Source: a virus
DNA length: 64,000 bases
IMG/VR virus record: IMGVR_UViG_3300024348_000025
Span: 1 to 64,000 of that record
Strand: one strand, 5' to 3'
Of the stretch, positions 9,050 through 17,145 are shown one piece after another. The notes under the pieces were generated by a model. It made no database searches. It was not told where the DNA came from and worked only from the letters and a program-made list of their open reading frames with translations. How positions within the stretch are numbered: position 1 is the stretch's first letter; each line of letters starts with the position of its first letter. A program made the translations under genes and the position numbers.

Positions 9050-9977
9050 GTGCTTCTTCCATTTCTTTAATGAAATATTCTGCTAATTTAATTGTTGTGT
9101 TATGTTGAATAAAATGTTCGAATAATCTTTCTGAATATTCTTCATAATTATTAATTAAATAATCTTGATTACTTTCCCAAAGAGTTCTTATTTGCAACAA
9201 TAATCTTCTTGGTAAACTACTTATTGTTCCAGGAGGAGCTGATTCTATTCTATGAAATAATGGGATGCAACCATTTCCCATTATTTCATAGTGTCTTAAG
9301 CAATCCCAACCCGCTTTTTGACATGTAATTGCAAAAGAAGAAGTTTGGTATTCATTATAATATTCTTCTTCTGATTTAAAGATATATTCTGATGGATTAT
9401 CTTTTTCAAAATAAGTTGATCTGTCTAAAGGGTTGATAATTGATAGTAATTTACTTTTATTTGTATTTCTCGATATTCTTTTTGTTGGGTATGCGAAAGA
9501 TATCGGCTTAATATTACTAAAGTATCTTGAATATTTAACATTTGATAATCCTAAAAAACATTCTCTTTTGAAAAACATTGTATTGTGAGTAATAGAAGGA
9601 TGTATATTCATCCAATCTCCACCATCTAACAATGCTATTCTATTTTTGGGATAGTATTCATTGACAAGATCAAAATAATCTTGACAATTTTCTATTTTTG
9701 CATACACGACATAATCATAAAAATTATTTTTAATTTTGTTTTCTATATCATCTCTGTCGCATTCATGTGGTTCGATATTTTGAGTAATTGTATATCCTCT
9801 GCCATAAACCCTATGCTTTAATTCATCAGGATAGTCTGTGTAGAGAGAAAGTTTTTTATTAATATCAACAACTTGGTTTCCATATAACTCTTTGAGTCCT
9901 GTAAGTAAACATTCATCAAGGTAGTCTATATGGATAAAACCATTTTCGTCTTTTCTGGAAACATATAAAATATTCAT
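9042..9977 (-). CDS. Glycosyltransferase-like protein, paralog of the gene at 8112
   Basis: This 311-residue protein aligns with the neighbour at 8112-9017 from end to end, including LYTDYPDEL and AGWDCLRHYEIMGNGC. It differs mainly in the centre (residues ~150-195), where it carries extra sequence. The conserved C-terminal motif supports a GT-B-like fold; donor and acceptor are unknown. Translation starts at the ATG whose only good Shine-Dalgarno (GAGGG) lies in the 3' arm of the hairpin just upstream, so expression may depend on whether that hairpin forms. It lies downstream of the oxygenase/GT2 pair on the minus strand. Confidence 0.55.
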   Translation of the reverse strand: MNILYVSRKDENGFIHIDYLDECLLTGLKELYGNQVVDINKKLSLYTDYPDELKHRVYGRGYTITQNIEPHECDRDDIENKIKNNFYDYVVYAKIENCQDYFDLVNEYYPKNRIALLDGGDWMNIHPSITHNTMFFKRECFLGLSNVKYSRYFSNIKPISFAYPTKRISRNTNKSKLLSIINPLDRSTYFEKDNPSEYIFKSEEEYYNEYQTSSFAITCQKAGWDCLRHYEIMGNGCIPLFHRIESAPPGTISSLPRRLLLQIRTLWESNQDYLINNYEEYSERLFEHFIQHNTTIKLAEYFIKEMEEAQK

Positions 9978-9980
9978 AGT

Positions 9981-10005
9981 AAAAAACCCTCAATTAAGAG
10001 GGTTT
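9981..10005 (-). terminator. Hairpin that is both terminator and possible RBS sequestering element
   Basis: On the minus strand AAACCCTC and GAGGGTTT pair around a 6-base loop and are followed by six Ts, then the ATG of the 9042-9977 gene. The GAGGG that would serve as ribosome-binding site is the 3' arm of the stem. The stop codon of the upstream GT2 gene is also within it. Confidence 0.6.
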
Positions 10006-10705
10006 AGTATTTTCCCCATTTGGCTAAGAAGTTTTTTTCCAAACCAAATGTATGTTTGTGATATTCGCCTGTAGCTGCTAAAACTTTGTGAGACTTTTGT
10101 CCAAAGTGATTAACAATAGAACTAGCTACAAGAGCATGACGGCATCCCTTAGACTCTAAGATTTTTGCTACATCATTATCATTGAAAAAGAATGAGAATT
10201 GCTCATCAACAGGGAAAAGCCAATCTCTCACATCCTTTTTAATTACCCAGCACCATCCACAAAAAGTATAAGCAACTGAATAACCTTCCACAACTTTTGT
10301 AACTGGAGTGTAACGATGCTTCATTTCTACAGATGGATTAAGGCCAGTTTGCTGAATCATAGATCTTGGTGAAGCAGAATCTAAATCATGCTCAATCATA
10401 GCTGCTTTCATTTTTGTCCACCATTTAGGGTCAAAATAGGTGTCATTATTTACGATAGCAGTGTATTCTGAAATTGCATGAGAAACACCAATATTGTAGT
10501 ACTTATTGCAGTGATATTGAAATCCTGGCTTTACATAAACATCAACAGAATCATAAGGAGTAGCTTCAGGATTAGATTCTAGAAAAATAATATTAAAATC
10601 TTCTCCACCTTCGCTATCTCTAAGTGACTTCAAAGAGTTTTCTGTCATCTCTCTAATTTCATCATCACCAGTATAACCGGTCATAATTACGTCTAGTTCT
10701 CTCAT
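10004..10705 (-). CDS. GT2-family glycosyltransferase (rhamnosyltransferase-like)
   Basis: This 233-residue GT-A enzyme has NNDTYFDP at residues 86-93, the usual place of the metal-binding D-x-D-like motif. It also has a downstream FFFNDND segment near 172-178 and a C-terminal His (VNHFGQKSH), as in family 2 enzymes acting on glycans or proteins. Its start overlaps the stop of the upstream oxygenase gene (ATGA), so the two are cotranslated and probably act on the same product. A hairpin follows the stop. Donor sugar unknown. Confidence 0.75.
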   Translation of the reverse strand: MRELDVIMTGYTGDDEIREMTENSLKSLRDSEGGEDFNIIFLESNPEATPYDSVDVYVKPGFQYHCNKYYNIGVSHAISEYTAIVNNDTYFDPKWWTKMKAAMIEHDLDSASPRSMIQQTGLNPSVEMKHRYTPVTKVVEGYSVAYTFCGWCWVIKKDVRDWLFPVDEQFSFFFNDNDVAKILESKGCRHALVASSIVNHFGQKSHKVLAATGEYHKHTFGLEKNFLAKWGKY

Positions 10706-11475
10706 TTTTTATAAACCTCTTTTGCGTGTGTCAAACTTGCACGTTTCTTAATCAACTCTGCTATAGCTACATCGCCCTTTTGATTTTCTGTAGGAGCGTA
10801 TAGAGCTTTACCTCTGTTTTCAGTTGCTTCTGGTGCTTCACATAAATAGTACGCAGCCAGTGAATTTCTTGACATACCTTCTGGACATGTAACAGGATCA
10901 GGTAAACCGTGCCAAGAGTTCATAGTTGTATCAAAAATTACTGCTCTATTAAACTTACATGGGATGCTTGTAACTAGTTTTCCGGGCTGATTTGTTGAAT
11001 TATCATGTTCCCAAAGACCTAAATCTCCACCATATTCATCTTTCCAATCTTTAGCAACATAAATTATAATATTTAATTTTCGTTGCATATTAAGTTTAGG
11101 ATGTAAGTTGTAATCTAAGTGAGTGTTTAACTTTCCACCAGGTTTATGGCAATGTAATCCACCACCATTTAAACCAATATCTCCAATTAACTTTTTATCA
11201 GTAAGAGAGCTTAAATAATCTACTACTTTTTGAGAAAATAATTCAATAAAAACTTTGTAAATATCTGAGGGAAATTCATTCCAATTTGAACAAGCTTTTT
11301 TAATTTCTAGTGGGTTTGAGTATTCGTACCAAAAATCACTATCTGCTTGAGGAAATTGTTTTGCCACTTCTTCAGCAATATCTTCTGGCATAAAGTTATC
11401 TATTACAAGATGATTAAAAGGCTTGCCGTTTTGCCACAGAGATTTGCTTTGCTCAATATTGTCAAAATTAAACAT
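10702..11475 (-). CDS. 2-oxoglutarate/Fe(II)-dependent oxygenase (prolyl-hydroxylase-like)
   Basis: This 257-residue protein has the jelly-roll iron site: H119-x-D121 (in NTHLDYNLHP), the distal H189 (NSWHGL) and the 2OG-binding Arg about 14 residues later (MSRNSL). Such enzymes hydroxylate amino-acid side chains, sugars or bases using O2 and 2-oxoglutarate. It is translationally coupled to a GT2 gene, so hydroxylation followed by glycosylation of one target is an attractive but unproven reading. Upstream is a near-consensus promoter with no leader: -35 TAGACA, 17-base spacer, TATAAT, six bases, ATG. Confidence 0.8.
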   Translation of the reverse strand: MFNFDNIEQSKSLWQNGKPFNHLVIDNFMPEDIAEEVAKQFPQADSDFWYEYSNPLEIKKACSNWNEFPSDIYKVFIELFSQKVVDYLSSLTDKKLIGDIGLNGGGLHCHKPGGKLNTHLDYNLHPKLNMQRKLNIIIYVAKDWKDEYGGDLGLWEHDNSTNQPGKLVTSIPCKFNRAVIFDTTMNSWHGLPDPVTCPEGMSRNSLAAYYLCEAPEATENRGKALYAPTENQKGDVAIAELIKKRASLTHAKEVYKK

Positions 11476-11481
11476 AACAAT

Positions 11482-11510
11482 ATTATAACGAATATTAATA
11501 TGCTTGTCTA
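11482..11510 (-). promoter_or_regulatory. Near-consensus promoter for a leaderless oxygenase gene
   Basis: Read on the minus strand: TAGACA (11510-11505), 17 bases, TATAAT (11487-11482), ATTGTT, then ATG at 11475. Five of six -35 positions and all -10 positions match sigma70 consensus. The predicted start is the first base of the coding sequence. Confidence 0.7.
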
Positions 11511-12139
11511 TGTAAGGAAAACTTAATTGGTGAGTAAGGGAGTTTTTTAATTTCTGTATCTAATTCTACACTGGAAATATCTATAAAGAGTTGATTATTT
11601 ACATGATATTTCTTAGCGTTATATTTAATCAACCATTTAATTTGTTGAATAGTTGGTTTGGTAAAAATTGTAATATCTTCATGACATACTTTTATTGCTC
11701 CAGTTAACATGGGCAACAAATTAACATTATAAGTAATAAAATTGGGGTTATATCCAAGTTTAGTTACTACATGTCTTTCAAACTTATAGTGTCTACAAAG
11801 TATTGGAGAAGTTGTTCCATCAGAAAATAAGAAACCTACAAATTTTTTATTCTCTGGTACTAAATTGCTATATTTATTTTTTATTAAAAAAGATTCTTCA
11901 AGAGCTGTAGTTAAGTATCTATTAATATCAATATCTGTTAAAAACTTTTCTAAAGTAATATTTTCTAACTGTGATTGATTAATGTATTCATCTTGCATTA
12001 TTTTGTAGCTTAAGTATTCAATAGATTTATTAATTGAAAGCTCAAGATAGTTATTTTCATACTTTTGAGCTATATCAAATCTATTTAAGCTATCATTTAA
12101 AAAAATGTTACCAAGAATAGCCCCAATAAAGGCATTCAT
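11495..12139 (-). CDS. Hypothetical protein
   Basis: This 214-residue protein has no recognised family. The N-terminus (NAFIGAILGNIFL) is hydrophobic and could be a short membrane or packing helix. The rest is mixed alpha/beta. Its start overlaps the stop of the upstream gene by one base (TAATG), so it is translated from the same mRNA as the 316-residue protein. Confidence 0.6.
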   Translation of the reverse strand: MNAFIGAILGNIFLNDSLNRFDIAQKYENNYLELSINKSIEYLSYKIMQDEYINQSQLENITLEKFLTDIDINRYLTTALEESFLIKNKYSNLVPENKKFVGFLFSDGTTSPILCRHYKFERHVVTKLGYNPNFITYNVNLLPMLTGAIKVCHEDITIFTKPTIQQIKWLIKYNAKKYHVNNQLFIDISSVELDTEIKKLPYSPIKFSLHRQAY

Positions 12140-13089
12140 TAATCACCTACACGCCCTTTGTAATATGGATGTCCTACAGTACCAAAGAAGTTTTTGTAAT
12201 ATTCTTCTGCTACTTGGGGAGGCAACATCTCTCTTATTCCTTGGAGATATTTTGATTGCACTGATCCATTTTCTATATCTTTAAGTGTTATATCATTCAG
12301 AGAAATATGACGAGGTTTAAAAACTTCAATGTTAAACTTTAGCCTATCAGGATTCTCTTGATAACTTGTAATCTCACCTATTGCACTGGAGATATTTTTT
12401 AAGGTTTTTTGATTTAGTTTTTCAAGTTCTAAGTCAACTGTAGAACCTCTTTTGACAACTCTAATCCAACCAAAATTAAATATTGCGTGATTTCTTGGAT
12501 CTTTGAGTCCTGCAATTAATGATTCAGTTTGTTTGTTATATTCTTCATGATTTTCTTGTGGTCTATTTCTATGCCTAAGATAGCGAAGATAAGACTCTAT
12601 ATCATAATCTTCTTTTGTTAAACCATTATCAATTAAATATTTATAGTAGTCTTCAAGAATAGGATCGTCATACAATGAATCAAGCAAATGACCTGCAGTG
12701 TATGAATTGTGATTAAGATCAGCGTCGCCTTGCAAATCATAAGGATCAAATCCTAATCTGCCTAATATTTCTTGTTCAGCTAGTTCTTCGTGACCAACAT
12801 CTCCAACATCGCCATCAGCATATTGAGCATTACCATAATCATCAATCCAATATTCACCAGACTGTGCATGCCAATTCTCATCTTCTTCTTCATCTTCTTG
12901 ATATGCAAAGCGAAGAGATTTATCTAAATTGTCTGCTAAACGAAAGTTCCCAAATCTATCTGCGGATTTTGCTTGGTGAATTTTGACATCTAGCGCAGTT
13001 TTGATAAGCTTGCCATCTATCATCCAATAAGATTTATTTTCTGTTTTATCAAGCATCGTATCAACCATGTCATTAACTGGTTTTGGCAT
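12139..13089 (-). CDS. Hypothetical protein with recurrent N-terminal helix motif
   Basis: This 316-residue protein is not assigned to a family. Residues ~41-64 (SADRFGNFRLADNLDKSLRF and following) align without gaps with N-terminal segments of the proteins at 20687 and 60345. A very acidic stretch follows, then a Tyr/Asp/Gly-rich piece (EYWIDDYGNAQYADGDVGD). The C-terminal half is ordinary alpha/beta. The shared segment hints at a common targeting or processing signal, perhaps for the virion; this is inference. Confidence 0.6.
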   Translation of the reverse strand: MPKPVNDMVDTMLDKTENKSYWMIDGKLIKTALDVKIHQAKSADRFGNFRLADNLDKSLRFAYQEDEEEDENWHAQSGEYWIDDYGNAQYADGDVGDVGHEELAEQEILGRLGFDPYDLQGDADLNHNSYTAGHLLDSLYDDPILEDYYKYLIDNGLTKEDYDIESYLRYLRHRNRPQENHEEYNKQTESLIAGLKDPRNHAIFNFGWIRVVKRGSTVDLELEKLNQKTLKNISSAIGEITSYQENPDRLKFNIEVFKPRHISLNDITLKDIENGSVQSKYLQGIREMLPPQVAEEYYKNFFGTVGHPYYKGRVGD

Positions 13090-13151
13090 TATCTAGTCCT
13101 TATATTAAAATATATAACTTTATTTTCAATTATAAAGAAGCTAATACCTAT

Positions 13152-13178
13152 AAAAAAGGCCAGTTTCCTGGCCTTTTC
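13152..13178. terminator. Intrinsic terminator
   Basis: AAAAGGCCAG/CTGGCCTTTT with a 4-base TTTC loop and T-run lies just after the stop of the minus-strand nuclease gene. The A-rich left arm also allows the opposite direction. Confidence 0.8.
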
Positions 13179-13862
13179 TTACTCTGGAATATATTCAATC
13201 CCTAATTGCTTTAAATAAACCCAACAAGGGTCTGTTTCTTCAGGAATTGGTTCTGGACCAGCTAGTAGAGGAATTACTTCATATTTGATGAAGTTTTCAA
13301 ATTGAATTGGATCAAAGTTAATCTCAACCCATTTAAACACTCCATTTAAAGATGCAGTACTACCTTGATTGACTAAAAACTCATTAGGCTCAAATACAAT
13401 CAAGCCAGTACGATTAATTTCACTCAAAGAAAGGCCATCAGACTTAGCATTTAAAATCGAATAAGCATATGCATTTAATTGAAGCTCATACTTTTTGATC
13501 AAGTACTCTCCAATGTCACAAGTCTTGAAGTCAATGACAGCATATCCAGTTTCAGTTTTTAAAATTGAATCTATCTTACCAATAGTAGAAACTTCAATAT
13601 CAGGAAAATCAGGATTACGAATAGGCTTGCATTTAATCCATGAATCTGAATGAGAGATAACACCAGATGGTAAGTTCTTATCAATAGTAGAAATATCTAC
13701 ATTTTCATAATTCTTTTTAATCAAATTGTCAATGACTGTAAAAATCTTTGGCATTGAAAAAGGAGGGCGCTTAACACCTTGCCTATATTTCTGATAAAAT
13801 CCCCATTTAGATTCTGTATATAAAAATGCAAAATCAGATGGACTAATATTAATTGTCTTCAT
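13179..13862 (-). CDS. Cas4/RecB-like PD-(D/E)XK nuclease
   Basis: This 227-residue protein has the family's order of motifs: N-terminal ISPSDFAFL, GKIDSIL with D98, IDFKT with D111 and K113, and QLNAYAY (about 128-134). These are the metal-binding and catalytic elements of RecB/Cas4/lambda-exonuclease-type nucleases. The Cas4 Fe-S cysteine cluster is absent. It could process DNA ends for recombination or packaging. RBS AGAGG precedes the ATG. It is divergent from the strongly promoted gene at 13985. Confidence 0.8.
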   Translation of the reverse strand: MKTINISPSDFAFLYTESKWGFYQKYRQGVKRPPFSMPKIFTVIDNLIKKNYENVDISTIDKNLPSGVISHSDSWIKCKPIRNPDFPDIEVSTIGKIDSILKTETGYAVIDFKTCDIGEYLIKKYELQLNAYAYSILNAKSDGLSLSEINRTGLIVFEPNEFLVNQGSTASLNGVFKWVEINFDPIQFENFIKYEVIPLLAGPEPIPEETDPCWVYLKQLGIEYIPE

Positions 13863-13908
13863 GATAACCTCTGTATAAGTTTACCATATACGAACACGAT
13901 GCAATACC

Positions 13909-13936
13909 TTGACAAAACAATTTTTGAGTCTATAAT
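13909..13936 (+). promoter_or_regulatory. Consensus sigma70 promoter
   Basis: TTGACA (13909-13914) and TATAAT (13931-13936) with a 16-base spacer form the best promoter in the window. The predicted start is at about 13943, directly before a perfect palindrome. Confidence 0.85.
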
Positions 13937-13943
13937 ATTTGCA

Positions 13944-13957
13944 GATGTTTAAACATC
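13944..13957. promoter_or_regulatory. Perfect 14-bp palindrome at a transcription start
   Basis: GATGTTTAAACATC is fully self-complementary and begins about one base after the predicted start of the promoter above. It could be an operator or a 5' hairpin that stabilises the mRNA. Confidence 0.55.
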
Positions 13958-13984
13958 CAATCAAAAAAGAGGTTATATAACACT

Positions 13985-14341
13985 ATGTCAGATGTAGTTG
14001 ATGTTGTTGCTGACGAGCAACCGACAGTAAGTCATGAGGATTATCTTGAGTTGGTTTCAATGCGACAAGCAGTCCTTGAGCTTAAGGCTCAGAAGGCTGA
14101 TGTCCTTGAGTTTGTAAATGTTGCACAGCAGTACGCTGCTCGTCTTCAGCAAGCACAAGAGCAATTGAATCTTCTCAACGATGGTATCAATGAGAACACC
14201 CAAGCTCTTCAGGATAAGATGAAGTCAGTAGTTGAGCCACTTGGTGTATCCGGTGAGTTTACTATTACCGATACAGAGCCACACTACGTTGTCGCAAACT
14301 CAAATGCGCCAGTTGAAGTTGGTGAAGCAGTCGAAGCATAA
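13985..14341 (+). CDS. Small coiled-coil protein, probably highly expressed
   Basis: This is an acidic 118-residue protein. Residues ~18-80 are predicted to be helical coiled coil with heptad Leu/Val/Ala, followed by a short beta-rich tail. Its base composition is visibly richer in G/C at third positions than its neighbours, as in the SSB gene. It has a consensus promoter, an AGAGG ribosome site and a tight terminator, so high expression is likely. Function is unknown; a structural or nucleic-acid-associated role is possible. Confidence 0.75.
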   Translation: MSDVVDVVADEQPTVSHEDYLELVSMRQAVLELKAQKADVLEFVNVAQQYAARLQQAQEQLNLLNDGINENTQALQDKMKSVVEPLGVSGEFTITDTEPHYVVANSNAPVEVGEAVEA

Positions 14342-14359
14342 TATAAAGCTTCATTTTAA

Positions 14360-14391
14360 ATTAAAAGCAGGTCGAAAGACCTGCTTTTAAT
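14360..14391. terminator. Bidirectional terminator with GAAA loop
   Basis: A 14-bp stem (right arm GACCTGCTTTTAAT) is capped by GAAA after the small coiled-coil gene and covers the stop of the convergent 93-residue gene. Confidence 0.85.
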
Positions 14392-14668
14392 GTTTTATAA
14401 TGGGATAAAAAGATTCTTCAGTAATTATTCCTACTCTATTTGAAGATAGATCTATAGAAACATCCCATAGTTTTGTGAATGAAACTCTTTCTCTTTTGAT
14501 TTGTAAATAATCAGAAACACATTCAACAAAGAAATCATTGAGCTTCCACATTTGAGGCACTTGTTCAATAAAATTAATCATATTTAATGTTTGTTTTAAA
14601 TATGAAATGTAAGGATGATTTGCAAAGTCTTCATCGTCTCTGAAATCAACAATAATAATCCTACTCAT
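14387..14668 (-). CDS. Hypothetical small protein
   Basis: This 93-residue protein has no recognised family. AAGGAA precedes its ATG, which lies a few bases after the stop of the RusA-like gene, so both are probably on one mRNA ending at the shared GAAA-loop terminator. Confidence 0.6.
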   Translation of the reverse strand: MSRIIIVDFRDDEDFANHPYISYLKQTLNMINFIEQVPQMWKLNDFFVECVSDYLQIKRERVSFTKLWDVSIDLSSNRVGIITEESFYPIIKH

Positions 14669-14671
14669 AAG

Positions 14672-15229
14672 CTATTCCTTTTTTGTTTTAGCTTTCTTCT
14701 TTGCTTCCTTTATTGCTTCCTTTTCATTTTTGTCATTTCTGTATGCTTCTTTAGGATGTTTGAATCTTTTTATTTCAACTTCAATTCTTGGATTTTCTTT
14801 ATCGTAATGAATCATATGAGTTCCATTATCAACCCAATGGATCCACATGTCATCTTTGATAATGCCATGACCCTGAATAATATCTCCATTAGCTTGTTGA
14901 TATCCGCATTCATCACCAACAATCCAAGAATCTAAATATACTTTTAATTTAATTGAAACACCAAAGTCCATTGGTTCATAGCCTAAATCTTTCCAAATAG
15001 ACTCACAATAGTATTTGCAATGCTTTTCGTATTTTTCATACAATAAAGATGGCAAAATCCTAGTAAAACCACCTCGTCTTACTACTCTTTGTGATGTTTT
15101 CTTTGTTGATGGACGGCCTGGAATATTAAATGACAAAATTAAAGTCTCATCAGGTAATTCTTCTAAGTGTTTACTACTATTAGAATCTTCATTAAAGGCA
15201 TAAATGAACGTTAAATGCTCTGGTTGCAT
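14672..15229 (-). CDS. rusA: RusA-like Holliday-junction resolvase
   Basis: This 185-residue protein has two RusA hallmarks: FNIPGRPSTKK at residues 34-44 and GIIKDDMWIHW at 122-132, where RusA carries the paired catalytic Asp residues. The upstream D-x-D-N motif of classical RusA is not preserved in the region 106-120, so it is divergent. The Lys-rich C-terminus could bind DNA. RusA enzymes cut four-way junctions before packaging and would fit the RecA/Mre11/RecJ set. The ATG is preceded by TACAAA with six bases between and no RBS, a weak instance of the leaderless pattern. Confidence 0.65.
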   Translation of the reverse strand: MQPEHLTFIYAFNEDSNSSKHLEELPDETLILSFNIPGRPSTKKTSQRVVRRGGFTRILPSLLYEKYEKHCKYYCESIWKDLGYEPMDFGVSIKLKVYLDSWIVGDECGYQQANGDIIQGHGIIKDDMWIHWVDNGTHMIHYDKENPRIEVEIKRFKHPKEAYRNDKNEKEAIKEAKKKAKTKKE

Positions 15230-15244
15230 ACGTTATTTGTACAT

Positions 15245-16153
15245 TTAAATATTGTTTAGTAATCTAGAACTCTTATTGAAGTAAGATGCAAACTCAATAT
15301 TAGCTGTAATAATGTTATTTTGCTGCATACTGAATTCTAATTTTGTAATAACTGAATAGGCCCCAAGAATTAATTTTCTGCCATCTGCAATCTCTAATAC
15401 AGAACCAGCCAAGGAGGTATTAGAATCAGTTAAAAGCGGGGATGTAATCAACTCTCCAGCTATTTGTTCTGAGCCTTCAATTTTAGTAGGATCATCAAGA
15501 ATGTTTGCATACATTTCGGGTGTAAGAGCTACTTTAATGTTACCTGTTGCTGAGTATCCCCTTATAGCAAAATTAGGCGCTTGAGATTGTCCTAAAACAT
15601 ATACTTTGTCAATATCAAATGTGATATTTATTCCGCCTGATAAAACAGCTCCACTAAAATAGGTACTGCCAATTTCACCAATTCTAAAAGTAACATCATA
15701 AAATCTTGCAGTACGAGCATACAAATTAGCTGGAGAATTAACTACATAAGTAGCAATGTCAACTCTCTTATCGCCTTCAAAATTTGCTGTAGCTTTGACA
15801 GCATCAGTGCTTATATCGATGGTCGCACTTTTCATCAAATAAACAATATCAGAATCAACTACAGTATTAGATTGCCCAGTTGTGTAGTATCCTATCAAGT
15901 CAAATACATCCAATATATCTGATGATGAGTATCCAATTAAAACAGGAGCAGAAACTGAGGAGGTGTAATATTTTCCTCCAATGTCCATGATATGTGTTCC
16001 AATATCACCTTGGATAGCAGACTTATTGCTCGCCTCTTGAACTTTAGCTTGAGTAAAAGATTCAGCAATACATATACGTGTACCATCAATTCCTATACCG
16101 TCAAAGCTTAATGTATACCAGTTTGATAAATATTCACTGTTTAATAGTGGCAT
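15245..16153 (-). CDS. Virion protein candidate, tandem paralog (tail-tube-like?)
   Basis: This 302-residue protein is beta-rich and shares its plan with the upstream gene. The N-terminus is MPLLNSEYLSNWYTL, IQGDIGTH is near residue 50, and related strands continue to the C-terminus. Two paralogous, beta-rich, Thr/Ser/Asn-rich proteins side by side in a late-type operon are typical of tail tube or baseplate components, but I see no motif that proves this. RBS GGAGA precedes the ATG. Confidence 0.55.
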   Translation of the reverse strand: MPLLNSEYLSNWYTLSFDGIGIDGTRICIAESFTQAKVQEASNKSAIQGDIGTHIMDIGGKYYTSSVSAPVLIGYSSSDILDVFDLIGYYTTGQSNTVVDSDIVYLMKSATIDISTDAVKATANFEGDKRVDIATYVVNSPANLYARTARFYDVTFRIGEIGSTYFSGAVLSGGINITFDIDKVYVLGQSQAPNFAIRGYSATGNIKVALTPEMYANILDDPTKIEGSEQIAGELITSPLLTDSNTSLAGSVLEIADGRKLILGAYSVITKLEFSMQQNNIITANIEFASYFNKSSRLLNNI

Positions 16154-16162
16154 GCGAATCTC

Positions 16163-17143
16163 CTAAATAACACTAGCAAAAGTTTCAAATTGCATATTAA
16201 CTGTTGCTATACCAGTTTCTGTTCTCATACTAATACTTACTTGAGAACTTAAACTAGCCAGACCTACTTTTATAATTCTTCCATCTGATAAAACAACTGA
16301 AAGATTAATTTTATCTCTTACCAATTGCATAAAATTTTGACCAGGAGTAAGTTTTGTATCATCATTTTTTGTAGGATAAAAAAATGTGTCCAATTTATCA
16401 GGTGGAATAATTAATTCTACTTCACCACTAATTGAATAACCTTTTGGCTCGAAAAATGGAATTGATGTATTGGAATTAATAAAATTAACTGCGTTGTAAT
16501 CAAAAGTAAATTTTAGCTTCGCATTTTTGATAGCGTATTTCTCGCCATTTTCATGAACAAATAAGCTAACATCATAATTCCTTACCGTTCTTGCAATAAA
16601 GCTATTTTCGTCAAGTGATTCTTTAAGCCTTTGAACTCCATATAATCCAGTTGTGTTGTCTTTATAAATTGATTCGCTTAAAGTATCACTTTTGTTTATT
16701 TCAAACTTTTTATCATATTTACAATTATAAGTTAATGAAACTGAACTACCTCGTTCAGTAAAATCTAGCATTGCACTAGAGAGCAAATCTTTTGGCTGTA
16801 ATAATATTTCGCTATTAGGAGCAGCAATAGTAGCTTCGCTAGCATTCAAGTAAAAGTTTTTTAACTTATCATATGATTCAATAAAAATATCTAGAATGTC
16901 TTTAAAATCTTCTTTCTGATTATCATCTTGTGTAATCAGTAAAATTGGAGAAGAGATGTCAGTGCTCCAAACAGTTTGTAGAGAAGCTATGACATGAGTT
17001 CCTCCATCTCCTTGAATATAATCTTTTTTAGATTGGCTTGTAGAGATTGAAGACTTAATAGACTCCAAGACATAGAAATTGTTGTTATCTATGTCTTGAA
17101 CTTTGTACCAATTACTTATGTAATTAGAAGAGAGTATTGGCAT
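16163..17143 (-). CDS. Virion protein candidate, tandem paralog (tail-tube-like?)
   Basis: This 326-residue protein is a paralog of the next gene downstream: MPILSSNYISNWYKV at the N-terminus, IQGDGGTH near residue 42, and matching strands thereafter, with an extra insertion around residues 80-190. It is beta-rich with no catalytic motif. The start follows the stop of the 789-residue gene by two bases without a clear RBS, implying coupled translation. Tail-tube or similar tail function is inference. Confidence 0.55.
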   Translation of the reverse strand: MPILSSNYISNWYKVQDIDNNNFYVLESIKSSISTSQSKKDYIQGDGGTHVIASLQTVWSTDISSPILLITQDDNQKEDFKDILDIFIESYDKLKNFYLNASEATIAAPNSEILLQPKDLLSSAMLDFTERGSSVSLTYNCKYDKKFEINKSDTLSESIYKDNTTGLYGVQRLKESLDENSFIARTVRNYDVSLFVHENGEKYAIKNAKLKFTFDYNAVNFINSNTSIPFFEPKGYSISGEVELIIPPDKLDTFFYPTKNDDTKLTPGQNFMQLVRDKINLSVVLSDGRIIKVGLASLSSQVSISMRTETGIATVNMQFETFASVI

Positions 17144-17145
17144 TA

